A stretch of 64,000 nt of DNA. Origin: Rugamonas sp. A1-17 (GTDB taxonomy: Bacteria > Pseudomonadota > Gammaproteobacteria > Burkholderiales > Burkholderiaceae_D). Position numbers and translations under genes: made by a program. A model generated the notes under the pieces. It searched no databases. It saw only the letters and a program-made list of their open reading frames with translations, and was not told the DNA's origin. The stretch's first letter is position 1. Each line of letters opens with the position of its first letter. This document shows, piece by piece, positions 24,494 to 32,074 of this stretch. Where the stretch lies: contig JAJLPB010000021.1 in assembly GCA_025548565.1 (NCBI GenBank), positions 1 to 64,000 on the forward strand, in the 5' to 3' direction.

Positions 24494-26791
24494 TTAGAAG
24501 GCATAGGACAGGCTGACTTTCGCGGCACGGCCGGTGATGGAGCGCGCGGCATGGCCGTCGCCTTCGACTTCGGTATAGCCGATCTTGTTGAACAGGTTGT
24601 TCACGCTCAGCGACAGCGTGGCTTTCTCGGTCACGCGGTAGTTGACGAAGGCGTTCACCACTTCATACGCCGGCAGCACGATGGTGTGCGCATCGTCGCC
24701 CCACGACTTGCCGGTGCCGATCAAGCTGGCGCCAACGGTGGCCTGGCCGAAGGTGTAGGTCGGAGCGATCTGGTACACCACCTTGGCCTGACGGCGCGGC
24801 GTGTTGCCGATCACTGCCACATCGCCGGGCGCGGTGCCGGTGATCTTGGCGTCGGTGTAGGTCATGCCGCCGGTGACGCGGAAGTCGTTCCACGCATACG
24901 CGCCTTCCAGCTCCACACCCTTGGCGTCGTACTTGTTGGAGGTGCTGCGCTGCGTGGTCGCCTCGTAGTTGCTCTCGTCGGTCTTGGCCTGGAACAGCGT
25001 CACGAAGGTGCTCACACCGCCGCTACGCCATTTCACGCCGCCCTCGATCTGCTTGACGGTGTTGATGTTGATCGGCGCGCTGCCGTCCAGCGGAGTGCCG
25101 AACAGGATGCGGTCCGCGTTGAAGGCCACACCATCGCTGACGCGCGCAAACGCCGCCAGACTGCTGGTGATGCGGTAGTTGCCGCCGACCGAGTACGAGT
25201 TGTGGTTGATCTTGTAGTCCACCAGCTGCTGCGTGGCCGGATCGTAGCGCAACGCGCCGCCGCTCAGGGTCGCGATGTTGGCCGTGCCGCTGGCGCGCTG
25301 GCGGTCCTGGCGCACGCTGGCGTCGATGTTCAGCGGACCGGTTTCATAGCCCACGTTCAGATAAGGCGAAGTCAGTTTGTATTCCATGTCGACCGCGCGC
25401 GAGCAGCAGCCGCCGAAGGCCGGACCGACCAGGCCTGGCGTGGCGCTGGCCGTTTGCAGCAACGCGGGCTTGTCGCCGGTGGCCTGCATCAGGTACTCGT
25501 TGAAGTTCCAGGTCAGCGCCAGCTTCTGCGTCGACAGATACAGGCCGGCGGTGGTGGTCAGCTTGGAGCCGTCGGCCAGCTTGAAGGTCTTGGCCAGCTT
25601 GGTGTCGTTGAGCGTATTGCCCGCGTCGTCGATCGAGGTGTTGAACACCACGGCGGAGAAGGCGCGGCCATTGTAGGCCTGGCCCTTGTTCGGCCCCGTC
25701 GCGAACACATAGCTGCCAACCGTGCCGTTGTTGCCGGCGAAGACGCCGGTGAAGCGCCCGCTGTTGCTGGAGGTGCGGAACTTGTCGCTGAGGTTCCAGC
25801 CGTCGCCCAGGTCGAACGAGCCTTCCAGGCCGACCGTATCGCTCTTCACTTTCAAGCCGTCGTTGACGTTGGTCGACACCGGCGTGTTGTTCTTGCCCAG
25901 CGTGACATCGCGCACCCAGTACGGCGAGTAGAACGTCACCTTGCGAGGATCGATGCCGGGGATTTCCTGGATCTGCTGGTTCACCACCTGCACCGGCACC
26001 GGCAGCGCGGTCGGCGATTTGTCGTCCACGTGTTTGAACGATACGCGAATAAAGCCATTGTCCAGGTCATGCGTCAGATTGCCGCGAATCTGGCCGCCGT
26101 CCTCGGTGCTCATGCCGGTGTTGCGCACGCCTTCGCCGGTGCGGTAGTTCCCGCCGATGAAGAAGCGCGTCTTGTCCGAGATCGGCGCGCCGTAGTCGAA
26201 GTCCAGGCGGGTCTCATCGTAGCCCAGGCCGTGGCTGATGCCCACATGGCCGCCCTTTTCCTCGCCGGTCTTGGTGATGAAGTTGATGATGCCGCCCGGC
26301 GCGTTGGTCGCCAGCGTGGAGGCCGAACCGCCGCGCACCACTTCCAGGTGGTCCAGCGTGCCGTCGATCTTGACGAAGCTGTCCGGCGTGATGAAGTTGA
26401 AGTCGCCCGACTGCAGCACCGGCAGGCCGTCCTCCTGAATCTGCACGTAGCGCGCGCCGCCGGCCGAAATCGGCACGCCGCGCACGGTGATGTTGGCGTT
26501 GCCCTCGCCGCCCGACGATTCCGAGCGCACGCCCGGCACCGAGCGCAGCACCTCGGCCGCGCTCAGCGGCGCGCTGTTCTTGATGGTGTCGCCTTCCAGG
26601 GTACTGATCGACACGCTGGTCTTCATCTTGGTGGAACCGCCGGAGGTGCCGGTGACGACCACGCGCTCCATGTTCAGGCCATCGGCCGGGGCGGCCGGGG
26701 CGGCCTGCTGCGCCGAGGCGCTACCCATGTGCAGGACAGCCGTTGCAACAGCGGCAGCGATGCCGCCCATTTTGAATGTGCGTTGTTCCAT
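24494..26791 (-). CDS. TonB-dependent outer-membrane receptor, probable sucrose uptake (SuxA-like)
   Basis: This 765-aa receptor has a signal peptide (MEQRTFKMGGIAAAVATAVLHMGSASAQ), a TonB-box-like ERVVVTG, a plug domain (VLRSVPGVRSESSGGEGNANITVRG region) and a ~22-strand barrel ending in the terminal Phe (KVSLSYAF). I chose the ATG at 26791 because GGAG lies nine bases upstream and it exposes the signal peptide. Two palindromic operators lie 78-150 bases upstream, and the amylosucrase gene follows within a few bases. Transport of sucrose is inferred from operon content; the plug/barrel type alone does not show substrate. Confidence 0.9.
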   Translation of the reverse strand: MEQRTFKMGGIAAAVATAVLHMGSASAQQAAPAAPADGLNMERVVVTGTSGGSTKMKTSVSISTLEGDTIKNSAPLSAAEVLRSVPGVRSESSGGEGNANITVRGVPISAGGARYVQIQEDGLPVLQSGDFNFITPDSFVKIDGTLDHLEVVRGGSASTLATNAPGGIINFITKTGEEKGGHVGISHGLGYDETRLDFDYGAPISDKTRFFIGGNYRTGEGVRNTGMSTEDGGQIRGNLTHDLDNGFIRVSFKHVDDKSPTALPVPVQVVNQQIQEIPGIDPRKVTFYSPYWVRDVTLGKNNTPVSTNVNDGLKVKSDTVGLEGSFDLGDGWNLSDKFRTSSNSGRFTGVFAGNNGTVGSYVFATGPNKGQAYNGRAFSAVVFNTSIDDAGNTLNDTKLAKTFKLADGSKLTTTAGLYLSTQKLALTWNFNEYLMQATGDKPALLQTASATPGLVGPAFGGCCSRAVDMEYKLTSPYLNVGYETGPLNIDASVRQDRQRASGTANIATLSGGALRYDPATQQLVDYKINHNSYSVGGNYRITSSLAAFARVSDGVAFNADRILFGTPLDGSAPININTVKQIEGGVKWRSGGVSTFVTLFQAKTDESNYEATTQRSTSNKYDAKGVELEGAYAWNDFRVTGGMTYTDAKITGTAPGDVAVIGNTPRRQAKVVYQIAPTYTFGQATVGASLIGTGKSWGDDAHTIVLPAYEVVNAFVNYRVTEKATLSLSVNNLFNKIGYTEVEGDGHAARSITGRAAKVSLSYAF

Positions 26792-26868
26792 TGTCGTCTC
26801 CAGATATTGTCGTTTTGATCTGCCATTAAATTGAGCAGGTACGCCATTATTCCTCGGTTTTCGATTTA

Positions 26869-26884
26869 ATGCAATCGATTGCAT
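26869..26884. promoter_or_regulatory. LacI-family operator O1 (perfect 16-bp palindrome)
   Basis: ATGCAATCGATTGCAT is a perfect palindrome with the central CG typical of LacI/GalR operators. It lies 78 bases upstream of the receptor gene start. Together with O2 it would let the regulator encoded just upstream repress the sucrose operon, possibly by looping. Confidence 0.85.
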
Positions 26885-26925
26885 AACTCTGCAAAAAAAT
26901 ATTTGCAGCCCTCATTGGAGCCACT

Positions 26926-26941
26926 ATGCAATCGGTTGCAT
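26926..26941. promoter_or_regulatory. LacI-family operator O2
   Basis: ATGCAATCGGTTGCAT differs from O1 by one base. Its centre is 57 bp from the centre of O1, and it ends three bases before the lacI stop codon region. Between the two sits another TGCAA-type inverted repeat, CTGCAAA-N6-TTTGCAG (26889-26908), which may be part of the promoter or a weak third site. Confidence 0.8.
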
Positions 26942-26944
26942 AAA

Positions 26945-27991
26945 TCAGACAGAGCTGCTGCGGACGATCAGTTGGGTAGGGATTTGCAGCGAAGCGGCCG
27001 GACGGCCGTCGACCAGCTCCAGCAGCTGGGACACCAGCGCCCGGCCAGCCTCACGTATCGGTTGCTGCACGGTGGTCAGCGGTGGATGGAAGTAGCCGGC
27101 CAGCTCGATATCGTCGTAGCCGACCACGGCGACCTGGCGCGGCACCTCGTAGCCGAGCTGGCGCAGCGTGTTAATCGAGGTCATGGCCATCAGGTCGCTG
27201 CCGGCGAACACCGCGTCGAACGGCACGCCGCGGCGCAGCAGTTCCCGCACCGCCTCCGCGCCGCCCTCCGGCAGGAAGGACACCGACACCTGCAGCGCCG
27301 GATCGACCTTCATGCCGGCCTTGCGCAGCGCGCGGCACTGGCCCTCGTAACGCTGGCCCACCTCGGGCAGGTTGATGTCGCCGAAGAAGGCGATATGCTT
27401 GCGGCCCTGCGCGATCAGGTGCGCGGCCGCCAGCTCGCCGCCGGTGACGTTGTCGCCGCCGACGGTGCAGTACAGCTGCTGCGGCAGCTGCGCGCCCCAC
27501 ACCACGATGGGCACATGGCGCGCGGCCAGCTGGTTCAGTTGTTCATGGTGGCGCCACTGGCCGATCAGGATGATGCCGATCACGCGGCCGGTATCGAACG
27601 GCGCGGCCGCCGCGTCCAGCTCCTCGGCGTCCACCCGCGAGACCAGCATGTCGAAACCCAGCTCGGTGAGCGCGTCGGCCAGGCTGCCGAGCATCGACAG
27701 GAAGAAGGGATCGGACAGGTGCTGGCGCGTGGCCGAGTCGTACGGGATCACCACGCCGACGGTGCGGTTCTGCTTCATGCGCAGGTTTTGCGCGCCGATG
27801 TTGATGGTGTACTTGAGCGAGCGCGCCAGCTCCATGATGCGCACCCGCGTCTCCTCGCTCACCAGCTTGCTACCGGCCAGCGCGCGCGACACCGTCGATG
27901 TCGACACGCCGGCCAGCCGCGCGATGTCGGCCATCTGCAGGCGCCGCTGCTGGGCGGAGCTGTCCGCGTCGGGCGGCGTGGTCTTGGGCAT
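26945..27991 (-). CDS. LacI-family transcriptional regulator of the sucrose locus (SuxR-like)
   Basis: This 348-aa repressor has an N-terminal LacI helix-turn-helix (LQMADIARLAGVSTSTVSRALAGSKLVSEETRVRIMELARSLKY across residues 18-61), a hinge with the conserved ALAG/Leu region, and a periplasmic-binding-protein-like ligand domain (GVVIPYDSATRQHLSDPFF, GYDDIELAGYFHPPLTTVQQP). It lies directly upstream of two palindromic operators and the receptor gene in the same direction. It starts only three bases after the gst stop, so it may be expressed from the gst promoter. The sugar ligand (sucrose, fructose or a derivative) is unknown. Confidence 0.92.
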   Translation of the reverse strand: MPKTTPPDADSSAQQRRLQMADIARLAGVSTSTVSRALAGSKLVSEETRVRIMELARSLKYTINIGAQNLRMKQNRTVGVVIPYDSATRQHLSDPFFLSMLGSLADALTELGFDMLVSRVDAEELDAAAAPFDTGRVIGIILIGQWRHHEQLNQLAARHVPIVVWGAQLPQQLYCTVGGDNVTGGELAAAHLIAQGRKHIAFFGDINLPEVGQRYEGQCRALRKAGMKVDPALQVSVSFLPEGGAEAVRELLRRGVPFDAVFAGSDLMAMTSINTLRQLGYEVPRQVAVVGYDDIELAGYFHPPLTTVQQPIREAGRALVSQLLELVDGRPAASLQIPTQLIVRSSSV

Positions 27992-27994
27992 GGC

Positions 27995-28603
27995 TTAGCG
28001 CGGGACCGTGTCCTTGAACGACTGGCGTTCGGATAGCTTGTCGAGCAGGCGGGCCAGGTTGGGATGGTCGTCGCGCCAGGTGATTTCCGGGAAGCGGAAC
28101 GACAGCCAGCCCAGCGTGCAGCCAACCGCCACGTCAGCCAGCGAGTAGTGGATGCCGGCGCAGTACGGCGACTCGCCCAGCTTGTCCGACAGCGACGCCA
28201 GGCCCAGCTGCACCTTGCGCATCTGGCGCGCCATCCACGCCTCGCTCTGCTGCTCCGGGGGACGATGGATGCGCTCCAGGCGCACGGTGACGGCGGCGTC
28301 CAGGATGCCGTCGGCCAGCGCTTCCCAGCACTTGACGTCCGCGCGGTCGCGGCCGTTCGGCGGCAGCAACTTGCAAACCGGCGTCAGCGTATCGAGATAC
28401 TCGACCATGACGCGCGAATCGATCATGACGTCGCCATCCTCCATCACCAGGCTCGGTACTTTGCCCAGTGGATTCAGCTTGTCGATGGTGGTGTCCGCGG
28501 CCCACACATCTTCCAATTCGAACTGATAATCCAGCTTTTTCTCCGCCAGGACGACACGAACTTTGCGGACATAAGGACTGGCGAGGGAACCGATGAGTTT
28601 CAT
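27995..28603 (-). CDS. Glutathione S-transferase (YibF-like)
   Basis: This 202-aa GST has a thioredoxin-fold N-terminus MKLIGSLASPYVRKVRVVLAEKK, with Ser/Tyr-Val-Arg at the active-site loop, NPLGKVPSLV (cis-Pro) and DSRVMVEYLD (glutathione gamma-glutamyl contact). The C-terminal helical domain begins near residue 85. It is divergent from purB across a 107-base promoter region, an arrangement I associate with Burkholderiales genomes from general knowledge. The downstream lacI start is three bases away, suggesting co-transcription. Substrate unknown. Confidence 0.9.
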   Translation of the reverse strand: MKLIGSLASPYVRKVRVVLAEKKLDYQFELEDVWAADTTIDKLNPLGKVPSLVMEDGDVMIDSRVMVEYLDTLTPVCKLLPPNGRDRADVKCWEALADGILDAAVTVRLERIHRPPEQQSEAWMARQMRKVQLGLASLSDKLGESPYCAGIHYSLADVAVGCTLGWLSFRFPEITWRDDHPNLARLLDKLSERQSFKDTVPR

Positions 28604-28710
28604 AGAGGCTTAGAGTGGAAGATCAGACAACAGTATAACATCGGAGGCCTAGTGCCCGGCCAATGGTAAAATCTACCTTTGCGCAATTTTAACCCTGCCT
28701 CCTTCCCATC

Positions 28711-30087
28711 ATGACCACTACTCCTTACTCCACGCTGTCGGCGCTGTCGCCGCTGGACGGCCGCTACGCCGGTAAAACCGACCTGCTGCGTCCCATCCTG
28801 TCCGAATCGGGCTTCATGCACCACCGCGTCAAAGTAGAAATCTCCTGGCTGCAAGCGTTGTCGCTGGCCGGTTTCGCTGAAATCAAGCCGTTCTCGGCCG
28901 CGGGCACCGCCCTGCTGGACAAGATCGCCAACGAGTTCACCGAACAGGACGCCGCCCGCATCAAGGAAATCGAAGCCGTCACCAACCACGACGTCAAGGC
29001 CGTGGAGTACTGGCTCAAGGAGCAGGTCAAGGACGTGCCGGAACTGGTGGCCGCGTCGGAGTTCATCCACTTCGCCTGCACCTCGGAAGACATCAACAAC
29101 ACCTCGCACGGCATGATGCTCAAGGCGGCCCGCGACAGCGTCATGCTGCCGTCGCTGACCAAGGTCATCGCCCGCCTGAAGGAAATCGCCATCGACAACG
29201 CCGACGTGCCGATGCTCTCGCGCACCCACGGCCAGACCGCCAGCCCGACCACCCTGGGCAAGGAAATGGCCAACGTCGTGGCCCGCCTGCAGCGCGCCAT
29301 CAAGCGCATCGAACAGGTTGAAATCCTGGGCAAGATGAACGGCGCGGTCGGCAACTACAACGCCCACCTGTCGGCTTATCCATCGTTCGACTGGGCGTCG
29401 TTCTCCAAGAACGTGATCGAGCAGCGCCTGGGCCTGGTGTTCAACCCGTACACCATCCAGATCGAACCGCACGACTACATGGCCGAACTGTTCGACGCCT
29501 TCGCCCGCGTCAACACCATCCTGCTGGACCTGAACCGCGACATCTGGAGCTACGTCTCGCTGGGCTACTTCAAGCAGAAGACCAAGGCCGGTGAAATCGG
29601 CTCGTCGACCATGCCGCACAAGGTCAACCCGATCGACTTCGAAAACTCCGAGGGCAACCTGGGCCTGGCCAACGCCGTGCTCAAGCACCTGTCGGAAAAA
29701 CTGCCGGTCTCGCGCATGCAGCGCGACCTGACCGATTCGACTGTCCTGCGCAACATCGGCGTCGGCCTGGGCTACACGCTGCTGGCCTACGACAGCTGCC
29801 TGCGCGGCCTGAACAAGCTGGAAGTGAACCACGCCCGCCTGGCCGCCGACCTGGACGCCAACTGGGAAGTGCTGGCCGAGCCGGTGCAGACCGTGATGCG
29901 CCGCTACGGCATCGAGAACCCGTACGAGCAGCTCAAAGAGCTGACGCGCGGCAAAGGCATCTCGAAGGACGCGCTGCGCGACTTCATCACCGGCCTGGCG
30001 ATTCCGCAGGACGCCAAGGACCTGCTGCTGGCCATGACCCCGGCCAACTACATCGGCATCGCGACGACTCTGGCAAAAGCCATCTAA
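28711..30087 (+). CDS. purB: Adenylosuccinate lyase
   Basis: PurB catalyses two steps of purine synthesis: SAICAR to AICAR plus fumarate, and adenylosuccinate to AMP plus fumarate. This 458-aa protein has the fumarase/aspartase signature GEIGSSTMPHKVNPIDFEN (Ser of the mobile catalytic loop), plus TSEDINNTSH and SRTHGQTASPTT segments carrying catalytic His residues. Length and N-terminus (TLSALSPLDGRYAGKTDLL) match the proteobacterial short type. A strong intrinsic terminator follows. Confidence 0.98.
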   Translation: MTTTPYSTLSALSPLDGRYAGKTDLLRPILSESGFMHHRVKVEISWLQALSLAGFAEIKPFSAAGTALLDKIANEFTEQDAARIKEIEAVTNHDVKAVEYWLKEQVKDVPELVAASEFIHFACTSEDINNTSHGMMLKAARDSVMLPSLTKVIARLKEIAIDNADVPMLSRTHGQTASPTTLGKEMANVVARLQRAIKRIEQVEILGKMNGAVGNYNAHLSAYPSFDWASFSKNVIEQRLGLVFNPYTIQIEPHDYMAELFDAFARVNTILLDLNRDIWSYVSLGYFKQKTKAGEIGSSTMPHKVNPIDFENSEGNLGLANAVLKHLSEKLPVSRMQRDLTDSTVLRNIGVGLGYTLLAYDSCLRGLNKLEVNHARLAADLDANWEVLAEPVQTVMRRYGIENPYEQLKELTRGKGISKDALRDFITGLAIPQDAKDLLLAMTPANYIGIATTLAKAI

Positions 30088-30113
30088 GCAATCCCGTCAA
30101 ACTGTTTTACACT

Positions 30114-30148
30114 AGCCCCCGCCGACAATTGTCCCGGGGGCTTTTTTT
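30114..30148 (+). terminator. Intrinsic terminator after purB
   Basis: An 8-bp perfect stem (AGCCCCCG / CGGGGGCT), a 13-base loop and a run of seven T follow the purB stop by about 27 bases. This is a canonical Rho-independent terminator. Confidence 0.9.
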
Positions 30149-30222
30149 CGCCTGTCCAGCAAGCATTGCATTTCTTTGGTATATTAGTCCTAACACGTAC
30201 TATTTCTCTGGAGCTAACGCTT

Positions 30223-30747
30223 ATGCAACGCTATACCAAAACGGCCATATTGCTGCACTGGCTGACCGCCCTGCTGATCATCGCCGCCTTCTTCCTCGGC
30301 CTGACCATGGTGGACATCCACGGCATCACGCCCACCAAGCTCAAATACTATTCCTGGCACAAATGGCTGGGCGTGACGGTGCTGGGCGTGGCGGCCATCC
30401 GCCTGCTGTGGCGCAAGGCCAATACCCCGCCGCCGCCGCTGGCCAGCATTCCGGCGTGGCAGCACAAGGTGGCCGACGGCATGCACTACCTGCTGTACTT
30501 CTTCATCTTCGCCGTGCCGATCTCCGGCTACCTGTACACGTACGCGGCCGGCGTGCCGGTGGTGTACCTGGGGCTGTTCCAGCTGCCGGCCCTCATCGAG
30601 CCGAACGCCGAGCTTAAGCCGATCTTAAAAACCGTTCACTATGTTCTGACCATGACGATGGCCGCCGCCGTCGTGGCGCACGCGCTGGCCGCACTGAAGC
30701 ATCACTTCATCGACCGCGACGCCACGCTCAAACGCATGCTGCCGTAA
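30223..30747 (+). CDS. Cytochrome b561 family protein
   Basis: This 174-aa four-helix membrane protein is expected to bind two b-type hemes and pass electrons from quinol to the periplasm. Candidate heme histidines lie in LLHWLTALLI (helix 1), SWHKWLGV (start of helix 2), DGMHYLLYF (helix 3) and VVAHALAALKHH (helix 4). I chose the ATG at 30223 because CTGGAG lies eight bases upstream and it removes a non-homologous extension. Two YceI-family genes follow closely; b561-YceI operons are a recurrent arrangement in proteobacteria. Confidence 0.93.
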   Translation: MQRYTKTAILLHWLTALLIIAAFFLGLTMVDIHGITPTKLKYYSWHKWLGVTVLGVAAIRLLWRKANTPPPPLASIPAWQHKVADGMHYLLYFFIFAVPISGYLYTYAAGVPVVYLGLFQLPALIEPNAELKPILKTVHYVLTMTMAAAVVAHALAALKHHFIDRDATLKRMLP

Positions 30748-30773
30748 TCCCCACCCACATCACCGGAGCTTCT

Positions 30774-31325
30774 ATGAAAACCATGAAAAAACTCGCCCTC
30801 GTCTCGATGATGGGTATCGCCCTGGCCGCCAGCGCCGCCGCGCTGAAGACCGATCCAGCCAAGTCCACCGTATCGGCAGTGTTCAAGCAAATGAACGTGC
30901 CGGTCGAATCCAAGTTCAAGAAATACACCGTCGCCATCGACTACGACGCGGCCAAGCCGGACGCCTCCAAGGCCACCGTCGAAGTCGAGACCGCCAGCCT
31001 GGACGTGGGCGACGCCGACATGAACAAGGAAGTGGCGAAGAAGGAATGGTTCAACTCGGCCCAGTTCCCGAAAGCCACCTTCGTCTCGACCGCGATCAAG
31101 AGCGCCGGCGCGGGCAAGCTCAACGTCACCGGCAAGCTGACCATCAAGGGCAAGACCGCCGACATCAGCTTCCCGCTGACGGTCAAGGCGGACGGCGGCA
31201 AGCAAGTGTTTGAAGGCGCGCTGCCAATCAAACGCCTGGCCTACAACATCGGCGAAGGCGAATGGAAAGACACCGGCATGGTGGCCGATGAAGTCACCAT
31301 CAAGTTCCACGTCGTCGCGCAATAA
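30774..31325 (+). CDS. YceI-family periplasmic protein (first copy)
   Basis: This 183-aa secreted lipocalin-like protein has a signal peptide of about 22 residues ending near ASAAA. The mature part follows the YceI pattern: DPAKSTVSAVFKQMNVPVESKFKKY, VEVETASLDVGDADMNKEV, WFNSAQFPKATFVS and KGKTADISFPL. Family proteins bind polyisoprenoids such as ubiquinone precursors in a beta-barrel. It may supply a quinone-like ligand to the b561 protein encoded 26 bases upstream, which is inference. The copy downstream is clearly diverged, so this is not a recent duplication. Confidence 0.92.
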   Translation: MKTMKKLALVSMMGIALAASAAALKTDPAKSTVSAVFKQMNVPVESKFKKYTVAIDYDAAKPDASKATVEVETASLDVGDADMNKEVAKKEWFNSAQFPKATFVSTAIKSAGAGKLNVTGKLTIKGKTADISFPLTVKADGGKQVFEGALPIKRLAYNIGEGEWKDTGMVADEVTIKFHVVAQ

Positions 31326-31347
31326 TTTTTACACCGGAGACCGTTAG

Positions 31348-31914
31348 ATGAAACTGCAAATCCTGATCGCCACCCTGCTGGCCGCCTCGGCCACGTCCGC
31401 CATCGCCGCCACCTACAACATCGACCCGACGCACACCTACCCGAGCTTCGAGGCCGACCACATGGGCCTGTCGGTCTGGCGCGGCAAGTTCGACAAGACG
31501 AGCGGCACCGTGACGATGGACCGCGCCGCCAAGACCGGCGCGCTGGACATCGCCATCGCCGCCGACTCGATCGACTTCGGCATGGAGAAGATGAACAGCC
31601 ACGCCAAGACGGCCGACATGTTCAACGTCGAGAAATTCCCGACCATCACCTACAAGAGCAAGTCGTTCAAGTTCGACGGTGACAAGCTGGTCGGCGTGGA
31701 CGGCGAGCTGACGCTGCTGGGCGTGACCAAGCCGGTGGCGCTGAAGGTGGACAAGTTCAACTGCATCATGCACCCGCGCTACAAGCGTGAAGTGTGCGGC
31801 GCCAACGCCGTGGCCGAGTTCAAGCGCACCGATTTCGGCCTGAACTACGGCACCCCGGCCTTCGCCCCGGAAGTCAAACTCGCGATCCAAATCGAAGCCA
31901 TCAAGGCCGATTAA
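31348..31914 (+). CDS. YceI-family periplasmic protein (second copy)
   Basis: This 188-aa secreted protein has a short signal peptide (MKLQILIATLLAASATSAIA) and the canonical YceI start ATYNIDPTHTYPSFEADHMGLSVWRGKF. It continues with MNSHAKTADMFNVEKFPTITYKS and LTLLGVTKPVALKVDKFNC. Two cysteines (in FNCIMHP and EVCGANA) could form a disulfide. It is closer to E. coli YceI than the first copy. It lies 22 bases after it and is surely in the same operon. A perfect inverted repeat begins 14 bases after its stop. Confidence 0.94.
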   Translation: MKLQILIATLLAASATSAIAATYNIDPTHTYPSFEADHMGLSVWRGKFDKTSGTVTMDRAAKTGALDIAIAADSIDFGMEKMNSHAKTADMFNVEKFPTITYKSKSFKFDGDKLVGVDGELTLLGVTKPVALKVDKFNCIMHPRYKREVCGANAVAEFKRTDFGLNYGTPAFAPEVKLAIQIEAIKAD

Positions 31915-31927
31915 CTTTCGTAAACTT

Positions 31928-32015
31928 TGGGGTCAAGTCTGACATTCGGACACGAGCTCTTCCCTAGCCGCCGCGCTACGGAAGAGCTCGTGTCCGAATG
32001 TCAGACTTGACCCCA
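31928..32015. repeat. Perfect 35-bp inverted repeat, REP-like hairpin
   Basis: Positions 31929-31963 (from GGGGTCAAGTCTGACATTCG to GAGCTCTTCC) are repeated exactly in inverse orientation at 31980-32014. Inside, TAGC (31965-31968) pairs with GCTA (31975-31978), leaving a six-base loop. The stem ends in GGGGTC/GACCCC and is followed by a run of six T at 32016-32021, so it could also terminate the cytochrome b561-YceI transcript. The exactness of both arms suggests recent origin or active maintenance, as in REP/RAYT-type repeats. Confidence 0.9.
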
Positions 32016-32074
32016 TTTTTTGTTGCTATACTCGCGTCGTTGTTCCCCTTACCACCACTTCAACAACGACAAAA

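Noticed and set aside
24242..26818. 858-codon open frame on the plus strand opposite the receptor and amylosucrase genes
   Set aside because: The translated product is low-complexity and His/Arg/Ala-rich, typical of the antisense of GC-rich genes, while the opposite strand encodes clear TonB receptor and GH13 sequences.
30774..31914. Two YceI genes as a recent tandem duplication
   Set aside because: The two proteins share only family landmarks and differ in signal peptides, cysteines and most residues, so they are old paralogues.
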